The notes under the pieces were generated by a model. The model was not told the origin of the DNA. It ran no database searches and saw only the letters and a program-made list of their open reading frames with translations. Of a stretch of 64,000 nucleotides of DNA, positions 45,193 to 54,350 are shown in pieces. This stretch comes from Saprospiraceae bacterium (GTDB lineage: Bacteria > Bacteroidota > Bacteroidia > Chitinophagales > Saprospiraceae): assembly GCA_020627825.1 (NCBI GenBank), contig JAHDGD010000002.1:25176-89175 (forward strand). Reading direction: 5' to 3'. A program made the position numbers and the translations under genes. Numbering within the stretch: position 1 is the first letter of the stretch; every line of letters starts with the position of its first letter.

Positions 45193-46545
45193 ATGCAGGA
45201 GTTAAACAGTTTATATAGTCCTTTAAGACACTTTGAAGAAAGCAATACACTTAGTCAAGAAAGCAGAACAGATTATCAGAGAGATTATGATCGTATTATT
45301 TTTTCAAGTGCTTTCAGAAGGTTACAAAATAAAACGCAAGTGTTTCCTTTACCTGGAAGTGTTTTTGTACACAATAGATTAACTCATTCATTAGAAGTTG
45401 CATCCGTGGGTAGGTCTTTAGCTTATGAAATAGGCCAATTCATTTCCCGAACCTATACATCTTCATTAACTGAAGAAAGTCAATATTTCTATCAACATAG
45501 TTTACAAAGTGTTATTTCTTCCGCTTGTTTATGTCACGATATAGGAAATCCAGCATTTGGTCATTCTGGAGAAGATGCGATCGCCTCCTATTTTACAAAA
45601 AACGAACTAGTCTTAAAGCCATATTTCAATGAAAAGCAGTGGGCTGATTTAATTAATTTCGAAGGAAATGCAAATGCTATACGAATTCTTACACAAAGAC
45701 AAACGGGTAAGTTATCATCAGGCCTTGGTTTAACAATGAGTACGTTGTCTGCGATAGCTAAATATCCATGTGAATCTATTGCTAAAAGTAAAGATATCCA
45801 TCGAAAAAAGTTCGGTTTTTTTCAATCTGAAAAGGAAAATTTCGTCCGAATGGCCAAGGAAACGAATATGATTCAAGAATCTCATGTTCCTATTATTTAT
45901 AAAAGACATCCATTTGTATGGATTACGGAATCGGCAGATGATATCTGCTATAATATAATAGATTTAGAAGATGCGCATAGACTTGGACTTGTTCCAACAG
46001 AGCAAGTCGAACAAATTTTACTTGGTGTCATTAAGGATGTTGGTATAGAAGTTGATTCCACTGAATCAAAACTTGTGAAAATTAGTAATAATAATGAAAA
46101 AATAAGTTACTTGAGAGCTAAGGTTATTGGTATTCTCGTTCAAGAAGTGTCAAAAAGATATGCTGATCAATTTGAAAATATTCTAAGTCAAAATATAGAA
46201 AGTGGATTCTATGATCAAATTTTACATGAGTCTCCATCGCTGAAGAAGCTTTTGGACTTATCAATTTCTAAGATTTACAACAATAAATCAGTTGTACAAA
46301 TAGAAAATGCAGGATATAATGTAATGTATAAATTACTGGATCATTTTGTGGGACCTACTTTAAGAGATGATAAATCAAAAGTGGACAAGATGGCTTTGAA
46401 ACTTTTACCTCCTCAATTTCATTATACTGGTTCTGATTACGAAAAAGTAATGGGCATTATTGACTTCATTTCTGGAATGACTGATAATTATGCCACAGAT
46501 CTTTACAGAAAGGTTCAAGGAATAGATATGGGAATGAGTTTTTAA
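45193..46545 (+). CDS. dgt: Deoxyguanosinetriphosphate triphosphohydrolase (dNTPase)
   Basis: An HD-domain enzyme that cleaves dGTP (or other dNTPs) to nucleoside and triphosphate. The 450-residue protein has the opening YQRDYDRIIFSSAFRRLQNKTQV, the metal ligands in RLTHSLEVASVG and CLCHDIGNPAFGHSGE, and the downstream Asp in ESADDICYNIIDLEDA. It controls dNTP pools and can limit phage replication. Its promoter lies directly next to the MITE-like element. Confidence 0.96.
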   Translation: MQELNSLYSPLRHFEESNTLSQESRTDYQRDYDRIIFSSAFRRLQNKTQVFPLPGSVFVHNRLTHSLEVASVGRSLAYEIGQFISRTYTSSLTEESQYFYQHSLQSVISSACLCHDIGNPAFGHSGEDAIASYFTKNELVLKPYFNEKQWADLINFEGNANAIRILTQRQTGKLSSGLGLTMSTLSAIAKYPCESIAKSKDIHRKKFGFFQSEKENFVRMAKETNMIQESHVPIIYKRHPFVWITESADDICYNIIDLEDAHRLGLVPTEQVEQILLGVIKDVGIEVDSTESKLVKISNNNEKISYLRAKVIGILVQEVSKRYADQFENILSQNIESGFYDQILHESPSLKKLLDLSISKIYNNKSVVQIENAGYNVMYKLLDHFVGPTLRDDKSKVDKMALKLLPPQFHYTGSDYEKVMGIIDFISGMTDNYATDLYRKVQGIDMGMSF

Positions 46546-46563
46546 TACCATTATACATATATT

Positions 46564-47010
46564 TTAATCTATTTTCTTACATGACATTACTTTACGTCCT
46601 GAAATATCATAAAATACAAGTCTTAATTTTTCTCTTTTGTATGTTCTTATTGAATATAATATGTTGATAAATTCATGCCATTGATTACTTTTTATAGAAA
46701 CAGGCGATGAGGTGTTTATAGCTGAAAAATTAAGCTCATATTCGTTTTTTAGTGAAATGAATCCTGTTATTTCTGCTTCTGAATTAAAGGCTATAAAAGA
46801 ATTTTTATTGAGATTAATTTCAAGAATAAAAACCTGTTCATTGTTTTGTTCTTGATTATGGAATACAGAATCGCATAGCCATATATCGTGTAGACTTTTT
46901 ATAAAAAAGTTATTCATATCATTATGTTCAGGCTTACTGCTTGAATTCTTGAATTTACAACTTGTGCACAAGAGCAAACTAAAACAAATACATACGAGTG
47001 CAAATTTCAT
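46564..47010 (-). CDS. Small lipoprotein, weakly META/HslJ-like
   Basis: The signal peptide with lipobox LLLCTSC makes it a lipid-anchored envelope protein. The mature part (WLCDSVF, FILEINLNKNSFIAFNS, YELNFSAIN) loosely resembles the META/HslJ domain, but the similarity is too weak to name it. It starts eight bases after the TRAP receptor gene and is probably co-transcribed. Confidence 0.6.
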   Translation of the reverse strand: MKFALVCICFSLLLCTSCKFKNSSSKPEHNDMNNFFIKSLHDIWLCDSVFHNQEQNNEQVFILEINLNKNSFIAFNSEAEITGFISLKNEYELNFSAINTSSPVSIKSNQWHEFINILYSIRTYKREKLRLVFYDISGRKVMSCKKID

Positions 47011-47018
47011 TATGGAAT

Positions 47019-48113
47019 TTAAATAGCATAACTATTCCACTGAGTTATACGTTTTTTGAAATCAAGATAATTTTCATAAATCTTTTTTGTTGTAGTGTCT
47101 TGTGCACATAATTCTTCCATGACTTCATTAGATGCTTTTTGTAATGCATCAAGTATATCTTGACTAAAACGCAGAATTTCTACATTTGGGCTGTTTTTGA
47201 TTTTGTTTAAGTATTCATTATTTTTCGCCTCAAAAACACTTAAAGACCAAATATTTTGTCTTGCACTAGCTGCTTTTAATATAGATTGATATGTTTTTGG
47301 TAAATTTTCCCAGGCTTCTCTATTAATAATGTTTTCCAATACAGGACCTGGTTCATGCCAACCAGGTGTATAATAATATTTTGCAATTTTATAGAAACCC
47401 ATAAGGTAATCATGATATGGACCTACCCATTCTGTTGCATCAATTACACCTCGTTCTAGATTCGTGTAAATTTCACTTCCAGGACTCACAACAGCAGCAG
47501 CACCAAGTTTTTCAATTACTTTCCCTCCTAAACCTGGCATTCTCATTTTCAATCCTTTAAAATCATCGACGGTATTCATTTTTTTATTGAACCAACCACC
47601 CATTTGAGGACCTGTATTTCCTCCTGCAAAAGGAATAACATCAAATGGGGCATATAAATCTTTCCATAATTGATAGCCATCTCCTCCATAAATCCAAGCA
47701 TTCATCTGTTGAGCATTCATACCAAAAGGAATGGAACAAAAAATAGGAGCTGCTGGCATTTTACCACCCCAATAATAAGCTGCACCATTTCCCATTTCTA
47801 CTGAACCATCACTGACTGCATCAAAAGTTTCTAGGGGAGGGGCTAGTTCGCCACTTCCATATACCTTTATTGTGAAGTTTCCATCACTCATTTCCTCTAC
47901 CCATTCAGCCAATTTATTGCATCCTTCACCTAGGACCGGAAAATTAGCCGGCCAAGTAGTAACCATTCTCCACCGAACTCTTTTTTTTGTAATAATTGCA
48001 GGAGCATTATGTTGTTTGTCACGTGAACAAGATGAAGCTAAAATACCTGCACTAGCCAATATAGAGTTCTTTAAAAATTGCTTTCTGTTAATTTTGTTAT
48101 GCTTTGTTTTCAT
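47019..48113 (-). CDS. TRAP-type solute-binding protein (DctP family), lipoprotein
   Basis: A periplasmic receptor for TRAP transporters: VRWRMVTTWPANFPVLGEG, GELAPPLETFDAVSDGSVEMG, MRMPGLGGKVIEKLGA, GVIDATEWVGPYHD and TPGWHEPGPVLE place it with the alpha-keto/dicarboxylate or lactate receptors. The N-terminus NRKQFLKNSILASAGILASSC combines a Tat-like R-K-x-F-L motif and a lipobox. No DctQ or DctM gene is nearby, so the membrane part must be elsewhere. I start at ATG 48113; the longer frame would run through the palindrome. Confidence 0.92.
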   Translation of the reverse strand: MKTKHNKINRKQFLKNSILASAGILASSCSRDKQHNAPAIITKKRVRWRMVTTWPANFPVLGEGCNKLAEWVEEMSDGNFTIKVYGSGELAPPLETFDAVSDGSVEMGNGAAYYWGGKMPAAPIFCSIPFGMNAQQMNAWIYGGDGYQLWKDLYAPFDVIPFAGGNTGPQMGGWFNKKMNTVDDFKGLKMRMPGLGGKVIEKLGAAAVVSPGSEIYTNLERGVIDATEWVGPYHDYLMGFYKIAKYYYTPGWHEPGPVLENIINREAWENLPKTYQSILKAASARQNIWSLSVFEAKNNEYLNKIKNSPNVEILRFSQDILDALQKASNEVMEELCAQDTTTKKIYENYLDFKKRITQWNSYAI

Positions 48114-48123
48114 TATAATTTGT

Positions 48124-48140
48124 TTTGGGTTCAACCCAAA
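48124..48140. repeat. Dispersed palindrome copy 5, upstream of the TRAP receptor
   Basis: TTTGGGTT-C-AACCCAAA (8-base arms), ten bases before the receptor ATG on the minus strand. It has T/A in place of the C/G next to the GGG. Confidence 0.75.
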
Positions 48141-48196
48141 TTTTCCTTGCTTAAAGCTATTCAAAAATATCCATTAAACGGACTATTTATTTTCAC

Positions 48197-48204
48197 TATA
48201 TTTG
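48197..48204 (+). promoter_or_regulatory. Promoter -7 element of the MazG-like gene (TATATTTG)
   Basis: Exact TAnnTTTG match 18 bases before ATG 48223. It also shows that the TTG at 48202 is not the start codon. Confidence 0.55.
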
Positions 48205-48222
48205 CCAAAATCAACAAATTAT

Positions 48223-48693
48223 ATGAAAGATCCTAAAGCTTTACAAGATGTAAGTGAATTCCATAAAACATTTAACTTACCAATAGTAAAAGAACCATCC
48301 ATTCCCAGCAAAGAAAGATGGACTTTACGTTTGTCTTTAATTGAGGAAGAATTACAAGAATTAAGAGAAGCCATAGAAAATAACGATTTAGTAGAGGTTG
48401 CAGATGCTTTTTGCGATATTCAATATGTACTTTCAGGTGCAATTCTTGAATTCGGATTAGGAGAAAAGTTTAAAGAATTATTTGAAGAAGTTCAACGGTC
48501 TAACATGAGTAAAGCATGTAAATCGATGGAAGAAGCCATTGCTACTCAGAAAAAATATAAAGAAGAGCAAGATGTTGATTCATATGTAAAACAGATTGGT
48601 GATGATTTTTTAGTTTATCGTAAATCAGATAGTAAAGTATTAAAATCAGTAGATTACTCACCTGCTGATATAAAAGGAAAGCTTGCATTATAG
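48223..48693 (+). CDS. MazG/PRA-PH-like nucleoside triphosphate pyrophosphohydrolase
   Basis: A 156-residue all-helical NTP pyrophosphatase with the metal-binding set LIEEELQELREAIE and VEVADAFCDIQYVLSG (EExxE...ExxD pattern), and a short beta C-terminus. Members clean up non-canonical NTPs. It stands alone with its own promoter. The C-terminal VKQIGDDFLVYRKSDSKVLK is usual for the Bacteroidota form. Confidence 0.88.
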   Translation: MKDPKALQDVSEFHKTFNLPIVKEPSIPSKERWTLRLSLIEEELQELREAIENNDLVEVADAFCDIQYVLSGAILEFGLGEKFKELFEEVQRSNMSKACKSMEEAIATQKKYKEEQDVDSYVKQIGDDFLVYRKSDSKVLKSVDYSPADIKGKLAL

Positions 48694-48710
48694 AACTATA
48701 TATCCCTACA

Positions 48711-48746
48711 TTACATAAAGTCAATCAATAATTTTATTTTATGTAA
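48711..48746 (+). terminator. AT-rich hairpin after the MazG-like gene
   Basis: TTACATAAA and TTTATGTAA form a perfect 9-base stem across an 18-base loop. It has no GC core or T tract, so termination is only possible. Confidence 0.3.
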
Positions 48747-48922
48747 CATATTAAGCATATTTGTAAGCATCAATTGAAAATCCCAATTTATTCAACAACT
48801 AACAAGGAATATTTAAAAAGATATTTCTGCATATTTAACTCATTGTGAATGACTTAAATAGACTTTGAAATACCTAAAGAGGTTTTCAAGTTACATTTTT
48901 AATTTAATCAATAAAATCGTTT

Positions 48923-50197
48923 ATGAAAAAAATTTACTTTTTATCCTTTATACTACTAATGCTAGGTAGTTTACAGGCTCAGGTTGAAGGGACATGGAAA
49001 CTTGCTCCGGAAGCTCAGGCCTTAGCTGTAGGCCCTGCACTTGGTGACTTCAGTTGGTGGTCTAATACGGCAGATGATGTCACAACCAGAGCTTGTTTTT
49101 TTGATGACAAATTTGTTTTTAATGCTGATGGAACATTCGAAAACATTATGGATGGAGAAACATGGTTAGAAGCATGGCAGGGAATGGATCCTGAAGGTTG
49201 TGGCGTTCCTGTAGCTCCACATGATGGTTCAGCAGCTGCAACATGGTCATTTGATGAAGCTGCAGGAGAACTTACTATTACTGGTACAGGTGCCCACATA
49301 GGTTTAGCTAAAGTTGTAAATGGTGCTGAACTAGGAAACCCTGCTGATGCCCCAGAGTCAATTGTATATCCTGTTACATTTGATGGAAATCGCATGATTG
49401 TAGACATCAATTTTGGGCCTGGATTTTGGCATTTCGTATTTGAAAAAGAAATGGAAACTTCTGTATTGTCTGACACAAAATGGGTATTAGCACCGAAAGA
49501 CAATTCTTTAGCAGTTGGACCTGCTCTAGGAGATTTCAGTTGGTGGGCAATCACTGAGGCAGATACAGAAACAAGAGCTTGCTTATATGATGATCAATTT
49601 GTTTTCAATGCTGATGGTACTTTTGAAAATGTTCAAGGTGAGCAAACATGGATTGAAGCTTGGCAAGGTATGGATCCTGAAGGATGTGGTGCACCAGTAG
49701 CTCCTCATGATGGTTCGAATGCTGCTACTTGGTCATATGATGAAGGAACAGGTGAATTAACTCTTACAGGTGTAGGAGCGCATTTAGGTTTAGCAAAAGT
49801 AATTAATGGAGCTGAAATTGGAAATCCAGCAGATGCACCTGAATCTATTGTTTATCCTGTTACTTTCAATGGAGATACAATGCTTGTTGACATTAACTTC
49901 GGACCTGGTTTTTGGCATTTTGAATTGGTTCCAGCGCCAGCTGACAACACTGTAGAAATTAGTCAAGAAGACTTATTTAATTTCTATCCTAACCCAGCAA
50001 GAACAACAATAACAATTGAATCTGATTCTAAACTTGATCAAGTATTAATAAGAGATTATACAGGTAGAGTTGCTTTCAGTCAAAGTTCAGTTGATAATTT
50101 CCAACAAATAGATATATCTTCTTTAACAAGCGGAATATACTTTATTGAAGCTCGTTCTGGAAATAAAGTTAGTGTTGAGAAGCTATTGGTAAACTAA
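48923..50197 (+). CDS. Secreted duplicated-domain protein with type A T9SS sorting domain
   Basis: The signal peptide ends at LGSLQAQ. Two near-identical domains of about 155 residues follow (20-172 and about 183-335), each with EGTWKLAPEA/DTKWVLAPKD, AVGPALGDFSWW, DGTFEN, WQGMDPEGCG and NFGPGFWHF. A type A sorting domain (FNFYPNPARTTITIES, LTSGIYFIEARS) ends the protein. The conserved Trp and aromatic surface suggests a ligand-binding, perhaps carbohydrate-binding, beta fold, but I cannot name it. A strong terminator shows the gene is monocistronic. Confidence 0.9.
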   Translation: MKKIYFLSFILLMLGSLQAQVEGTWKLAPEAQALAVGPALGDFSWWSNTADDVTTRACFFDDKFVFNADGTFENIMDGETWLEAWQGMDPEGCGVPVAPHDGSAAATWSFDEAAGELTITGTGAHIGLAKVVNGAELGNPADAPESIVYPVTFDGNRMIVDINFGPGFWHFVFEKEMETSVLSDTKWVLAPKDNSLAVGPALGDFSWWAITEADTETRACLYDDQFVFNADGTFENVQGEQTWIEAWQGMDPEGCGAPVAPHDGSNAATWSYDEGTGELTLTGVGAHLGLAKVINGAEIGNPADAPESIVYPVTFNGDTMLVDINFGPGFWHFELVPAPADNTVEISQEDLFNFYPNPARTTITIESDSKLDQVLIRDYTGRVAFSQSSVDNFQQIDISSLTSGIYFIEARSGNKVSVEKLLVN

Positions 50198-50247
50198 TAT
50201 GAGTTATTAGTGCATCTTAAAATAAAATTTGAGATAAAGATTTATAG

Positions 50248-50279
50248 GAGGTTTTTCTTAATTGAAAAGCCTCTTTTTT
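50248..50279 (+). terminator. Intrinsic terminator of the duplicated-domain T9SS gene
   Basis: GAGGTTTTTC pairs with GAAAAGCCTC (one wobble) around a TTAATT loop, followed by six T. Confidence 0.9.
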
Positions 50280-50456
50280 GTTTGTTATCTATACAACATC
50301 ATGCAGATCCAACTTCTGGATTAATCTTTCAATGACATAGTTAAATCATACTTCATATTCTATATTAGGACTTAAAAGTTAGTAATTTTCTTACTAATGT
50401 TTTGCTATATGTAGATTAAGTTATTCTAAAAATTGATTCATTTAAATTAATTGCAA

Positions 50457-50711
50457 TTAAACCCGCATTAGCTCTCCACATTTTCAACCAAACCTCTTGA
50501 ATAAATCGTTTCCTTTAATTTTTGCTTTCGCAATTAATACCGAATTCAGGTTAATAGAACTTCGCCATGAGACCAATATTGTCAAAGAAATAACAACTTG
50601 TGAGAATGAATCATAGTCGCCATTATGGTGGGTGAGCAAAGATTGTTGTAGCCATTATTTCAAAGGCAGTTTAGGTCATAGAAGATTTTCTATTGCATAA
50701 TGCGGGTTAAA
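50457..50711. repeat. MITE-like inverted element, copy 2
   Basis: About 255 bases, bounded by 14-base inverted ends (TTAAACCCGCATTA at 50457-50470 and its near-complement at 50698-50711, one mismatch). Its right 150 bases match copy 1 read in reverse, including an exact 28-base block at 50652-50679. The left part looks like a weak inverted copy of the right, so the element may fold on itself. No intact ORF is present. Confidence 0.75.
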
Positions 50712-50719
50712 GTTTATCT

Positions 50720-51403
50720 CTATTTAATGATATGCTTTAACTCTATTAATGAAGTGATTTGAAAGGTCGCCAATTCAGACTTTTTACCCGTATTAAATGC
50801 ATCAAAAAGGCATGTGTCAAAGCCAAAATCATGTCCTCCTTTAATATCTGAATAGGGATTGTCTCCTATCATTAAAACATTCGACTTGGGTGGTTTTCCT
50901 GCTTGTTCCCATGCAAAATGAAAGAATTCATGCGCTGGTTTTGCAACACCTATTTCATCACTTACGATGACTTGATTAAAATAACGATCAAATCCTACTT
51001 TCTTTAACCTTGGCTTTTGAACTTCCTTCAATCCATTCGTTACAGCGATTAATGTATGCGTTTGAGCATATTTTTGCAATGTACTTTCCGCATGATCAAT
51101 AAAAAATGGATGTTCTACTAATTGTTGAAGATACTTTCGGTTTATATACATTCCATCTATAGATTGACCTAGCTCTTTAGCTGTATTCTCAAAACGATCT
51201 TTTCTTAAAGTAATACCATCTATCAAATTCATCTCAAACTTACTCCAAGCTTCGTGATTGTGTTTATGATATACATCTTTGAAATATTGATCATAAGGCA
51301 ACCGAAGAGCATCAGCAAATACTTTTAGAGCAATATCAGAACTTGATTGGAAATCAAAAATAGTGTTGTCTAAATCAAAAAATAAATGACTATAATTGGA
51401 CAT
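50720..51403 (-). CDS. YjjG-family noncanonical pyrimidine nucleotidase (HAD)
   Basis: A 227-residue HAD phosphatase with motif I DLDNTIFDF, motif II AVTNG, the Lys of motif III in VAKPAHEFF and motif IV MIGDNPYSDIKGG. YjjG-type enzymes dephosphorylate noncanonical pyrimidine nucleotides such as dUMP and thymidine monophosphate analogues. The ATG shares a base with the stop of the large BNR-repeat gene (TAATG), an unexpected coupling of a nucleotide phosphatase with a secreted propeller protein. Confidence 0.92.
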   Translation of the reverse strand: MSNYSHLFFDLDNTIFDFQSSSDIALKVFADALRLPYDQYFKDVYHKHNHEAWSKFEMNLIDGITLRKDRFENTAKELGQSIDGMYINRKYLQQLVEHPFFIDHAESTLQKYAQTHTLIAVTNGLKEVQKPRLKKVGFDRYFNQVIVSDEIGVAKPAHEFFHFAWEQAGKPPKSNVLMIGDNPYSDIKGGHDFGFDTCLFDAFNTGKKSELATFQITSLIELKHIIK

Positions 51404-54264
51404 TATTTTAATACTATTTTAGTTTTCGCTTTATCATTATTCAAGGTGAATACATATTGGTAAATACCTGCTTCTAAATACATTTTACCATCTTCTCTTT
51501 CCTCTATATTAGATGCTTTTTCTATGAATTTCTTGAGTATTGAAGCATTTCTTTTTTCTATAGTATAATCCAATGTCAAATAAGAAAATCCTTTATCAAT
51601 TTCTTCTGAATATCTTTTTAATGTATTACCTTCTTCTGTCTGTAATTCAATATTTAACGTTCCTCCTGATTCAGAATAAATAAATATTTCTTGTTCTACC
51701 GTATTATAGAAGCCTCGCCAATTTTTATTCCCCCAATTTTGAGATGCTCGCCCTTTTAATTCATTTGTCACTACTAAACGCTCTGATGCGTTCTTTCTCA
51801 ATGCATATACTGGATATAAATCAAGCTTGTAAATTGATCTTCCATGAGTCCCTATCAAGAGATCTTGATCGCGTTCATGTACAACTAAATCGTGCACAGC
51901 TACCTTAGGTATTTCATTTGAAATTAAAGAAAAATGATCGCCATAATCAACACTAATATAAGTTCCATGATCTGTTCCCACATAAAGGATCTCTGGATAA
52001 TGGGGATCCTCTTTAATTACGTTAACAGGTTCCATTGGCAAATTATTTCCAATTTTCTTCCAGGTATTACCATAATCTGTTGATTTATATACATATGCAT
52101 CAAACTGATCCCATCTATAACCATTTAATGCTAAATAGACAGTTCCTTCCTCATGAGAACTTGCTTGAATACGACTTACCCATAATGGAGAGGGTAAATC
52201 GTTCATAATTTTGTCCCAACTAGCACCACCATTTTTTGTTCGATAAACCATTCCATCATCACTTCCGGTATATATAAGTCCAAATTTTAAACTAGATTCT
52301 GATATACTCGTTAAGGTTCCATAAGCGACATCTCCTTTTTTACCTCCTGCAGTAAGATCAGGAGAAATCGCCTCAAAATTTTCCCCTTGATCAAACGAAC
52401 GCATTAATTTATTACCTCCCATATAAAATATATCTTGATTGTGAGGCGATAATAAAACGGGAGTTTGCCAATTCCATCTATAAGGTGATTCCCCCAATTC
52501 ATGTTTTGGAGTTACATAACTTCTTTCATTTGTCTCCGTATTTATACGAAAATAGTTTCCAAATTGGAAGCCAGTATAAACTGTTTTATTATCTCTCGTA
52601 TCCACAGCTATTTGCATTCCATCACCCCCCATTATCGATCGATATGGGTACTGTCCAGTTTGATGCCATGAAACATTTTCTTCGTATGAATGACTACCAA
52701 ACCATACACCATTATCTTGTAATCCGCCATATACATTGTAAGGCTTGGCCTGATCCACATTTATAGCATAAAATTGTCCTACAGTCGGTGTATTACATTT
52801 AAAATAGTTACCCCCTTCATCATATGAAATATTAACCCCACCATCATTTCCATTGATGATGTGTTTCTTATTTTGTGGATTTATCCAAAGAGCATGGTGA
52901 TCGGCATGAACATTTTCTCGTCCTATGTTTTCAAATGTTTTTCCACCATCATCAGACCTCATAATAGGTACACCTGCTATATATACTGTTTCAGGATTTC
53001 CAGGAGCAGCTTTTACTAATCCGAAATAATATCCGTAACTATTGTAAACTCTAGGCATTAAATGGTCATGTGTTTTATACCATGTTCCACCTTCATCATC
53101 GCTTCTATATAAAGAAGCACCAATGACAGGTGTATCAAATAAAAGTCTATTCGCATCTTCTAGATAAATTTTTAAATCTAGGGGTTGCACTTTCCCTTTC
53201 TTTACCATTTTTTTTACTGAAGCAGCTGAATATTTTTCTGGGAAACCATTACTTGTGAGGAATTCATCTAATTCTTCATTATTTATTTTCTCAAAATCGG
53301 ATGTTGACATATTTTCAAACATTTCTTTCTGAAGACCACTTTCTTGATTATCCTTTTGTTCTTGTCTATCATAATTATCTAATAAAGCATAGAGAATTGC
53401 TTTTCCTTCTTGATTATAGGACAATGATAGACCGATCCTTCCTGTGCCACTAGTTGCAGGAAATCCATTTTCACCTGTCGTATTCAGCATCCATGTTTTC
53501 CCGCCATCAGTCGACTTATAAATCCCTGATTCTTCACCAGCCTCTATAAAATTCCATGCTTTTCTATCTCTTTCCCAGGCTGCAGCGTATAATACATCTG
53601 CATTCTTTGGGTCTTGGATAAGATCAACAACACCTGTTTTATCCGATATATATAGGGTTTGTTGCCATGTTTCTCCTTTATCTGTACTTACATATACTCC
53701 TCTTTCTTCATTTTGAGAATATAAATGTCCCAATGCAGCTACATAAATTTTATTGGTATTTTCACTATCAATGATTACTCGTCCAATATGATGCGTATCA
53801 TCTAATCCTCGATGTTCCCATGTCTCCCCCCAGTCCTTACTATAAAAAATACCTACTCCTGAATAAGAAGAACGACTTGAATTAACCTCTCCTGTACCTA
53901 TGAAAACTTCTCCAGTATCCCAATTTACAGCTATATCACCTATTGTCATAACCATTTCATGTTCAAATAATGGTTTAAAAGATGCACCATTATTTTCAGT
54001 TTTCCATAAACCACCACTTGCATAGGCTACATAAAATTCATGAGGAGCTCTAGGATTGACATCTAAGTCTACAACTCGACCACTCATTACAGTAGGGCCA
54101 ATATTATTCGCTCTAAGGTTAGCATAAGTACTTGATGCTATGTCTTTAATTTTCGCTTTGGCACTAGCAATTCTAGATTCAGATGAAGTAGATGAAGGTA
54201 CTTTTTGGGCTTTAAGCCCAAAAGAAAAGCATATTATTACGATAAATATGGAAAATATTCTCAT
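51403..54264 (-). CDS. Large VPS10/sortilin-like BNR-repeat exported protein
   Basis: The 953-residue protein has a signal peptide MRIFSIFIVIICFSFGLKAQ, then two beta-propeller-like blocks with many Asp-box repeats (KTENNGASFKP, SKDWGETWEH, STDKGETWQQ, STDGGKTWML, SDDGGKTFEN, SFDQGENFEA, TKNGGASWDK, STDYGNTWKK). A charged helical insert (about 315-355) breaks the first block. There is no T9SS sorting tail. It belongs to the glycosyl-hydrolase/VPS10-like proteins abundant in marine Bacteroidota; activity unproven. I start at ATG 54264. The palindrome copy at 54203-54223 lies in the signal-peptide codons. Confidence 0.88.
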   Translation of the reverse strand: MRIFSIFIVIICFSFGLKAQKVPSSTSSESRIASAKAKIKDIASSTYANLRANNIGPTVMSGRVVDLDVNPRAPHEFYVAYASGGLWKTENNGASFKPLFEHEMVMTIGDIAVNWDTGEVFIGTGEVNSSRSSYSGVGIFYSKDWGETWEHRGLDDTHHIGRVIIDSENTNKIYVAALGHLYSQNEERGVYVSTDKGETWQQTLYISDKTGVVDLIQDPKNADVLYAAAWERDRKAWNFIEAGEESGIYKSTDGGKTWMLNTTGENGFPATSGTGRIGLSLSYNQEGKAILYALLDNYDRQEQKDNQESGLQKEMFENMSTSDFEKINNEELDEFLTSNGFPEKYSAASVKKMVKKGKVQPLDLKIYLEDANRLLFDTPVIGASLYRSDDEGGTWYKTHDHLMPRVYNSYGYYFGLVKAAPGNPETVYIAGVPIMRSDDGGKTFENIGRENVHADHHALWINPQNKKHIINGNDGGVNISYDEGGNYFKCNTPTVGQFYAINVDQAKPYNVYGGLQDNGVWFGSHSYEENVSWHQTGQYPYRSIMGGDGMQIAVDTRDNKTVYTGFQFGNYFRINTETNERSYVTPKHELGESPYRWNWQTPVLLSPHNQDIFYMGGNKLMRSFDQGENFEAISPDLTAGGKKGDVAYGTLTSISESSLKFGLIYTGSDDGMVYRTKNGGASWDKIMNDLPSPLWVSRIQASSHEEGTVYLALNGYRWDQFDAYVYKSTDYGNTWKKIGNNLPMEPVNVIKEDPHYPEILYVGTDHGTYISVDYGDHFSLISNEIPKVAVHDLVVHERDQDLLIGTHGRSIYKLDLYPVYALRKNASERLVVTNELKGRASQNWGNKNWRGFYNTVEQEIFIYSESGGTLNIELQTEEGNTLKRYSEEIDKGFSYLTLDYTIEKRNASILKKFIEKASNIEEREDGKMYLEAGIYQYVFTLNNDKAKTKIVLK
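54203..54223. repeat. Dispersed palindrome copy 6, inside a signal-peptide coding region
   Basis: TTTTGGGCTT-T-AAGCCCAAAA in two 10-base arms. On the coding (minus) strand it spells the end of the signal peptide, FGLKAQK. Confidence 0.8.
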
Positions 54265-54350
54265 TTTCAATGTTTAGTTTCTTTTGAATAGTGCTAAAGT
54301 AAGCATTTTATATAAACTTCCGAATAACGAAAAAAAGGAATCAATTTATT

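Larger units (their letters stand above)
50198..50719. other. Intergenic region with a terminator and a MITE-like element
   Basis: Of these 522 bases, the left part holds the terminator of the preceding gene and the right half is the second MITE-like element, which ends eight bases before the nucleotidase stop codon. No gene is visible. Confidence 0.6.

Noticed and set aside
49015..49554. 179-codon open frame on the minus strand
   Set aside because: It is antisense to the duplicated-domain T9SS protein, has low-complexity Ser/Pro composition and no start signal; a shadow of the real gene.
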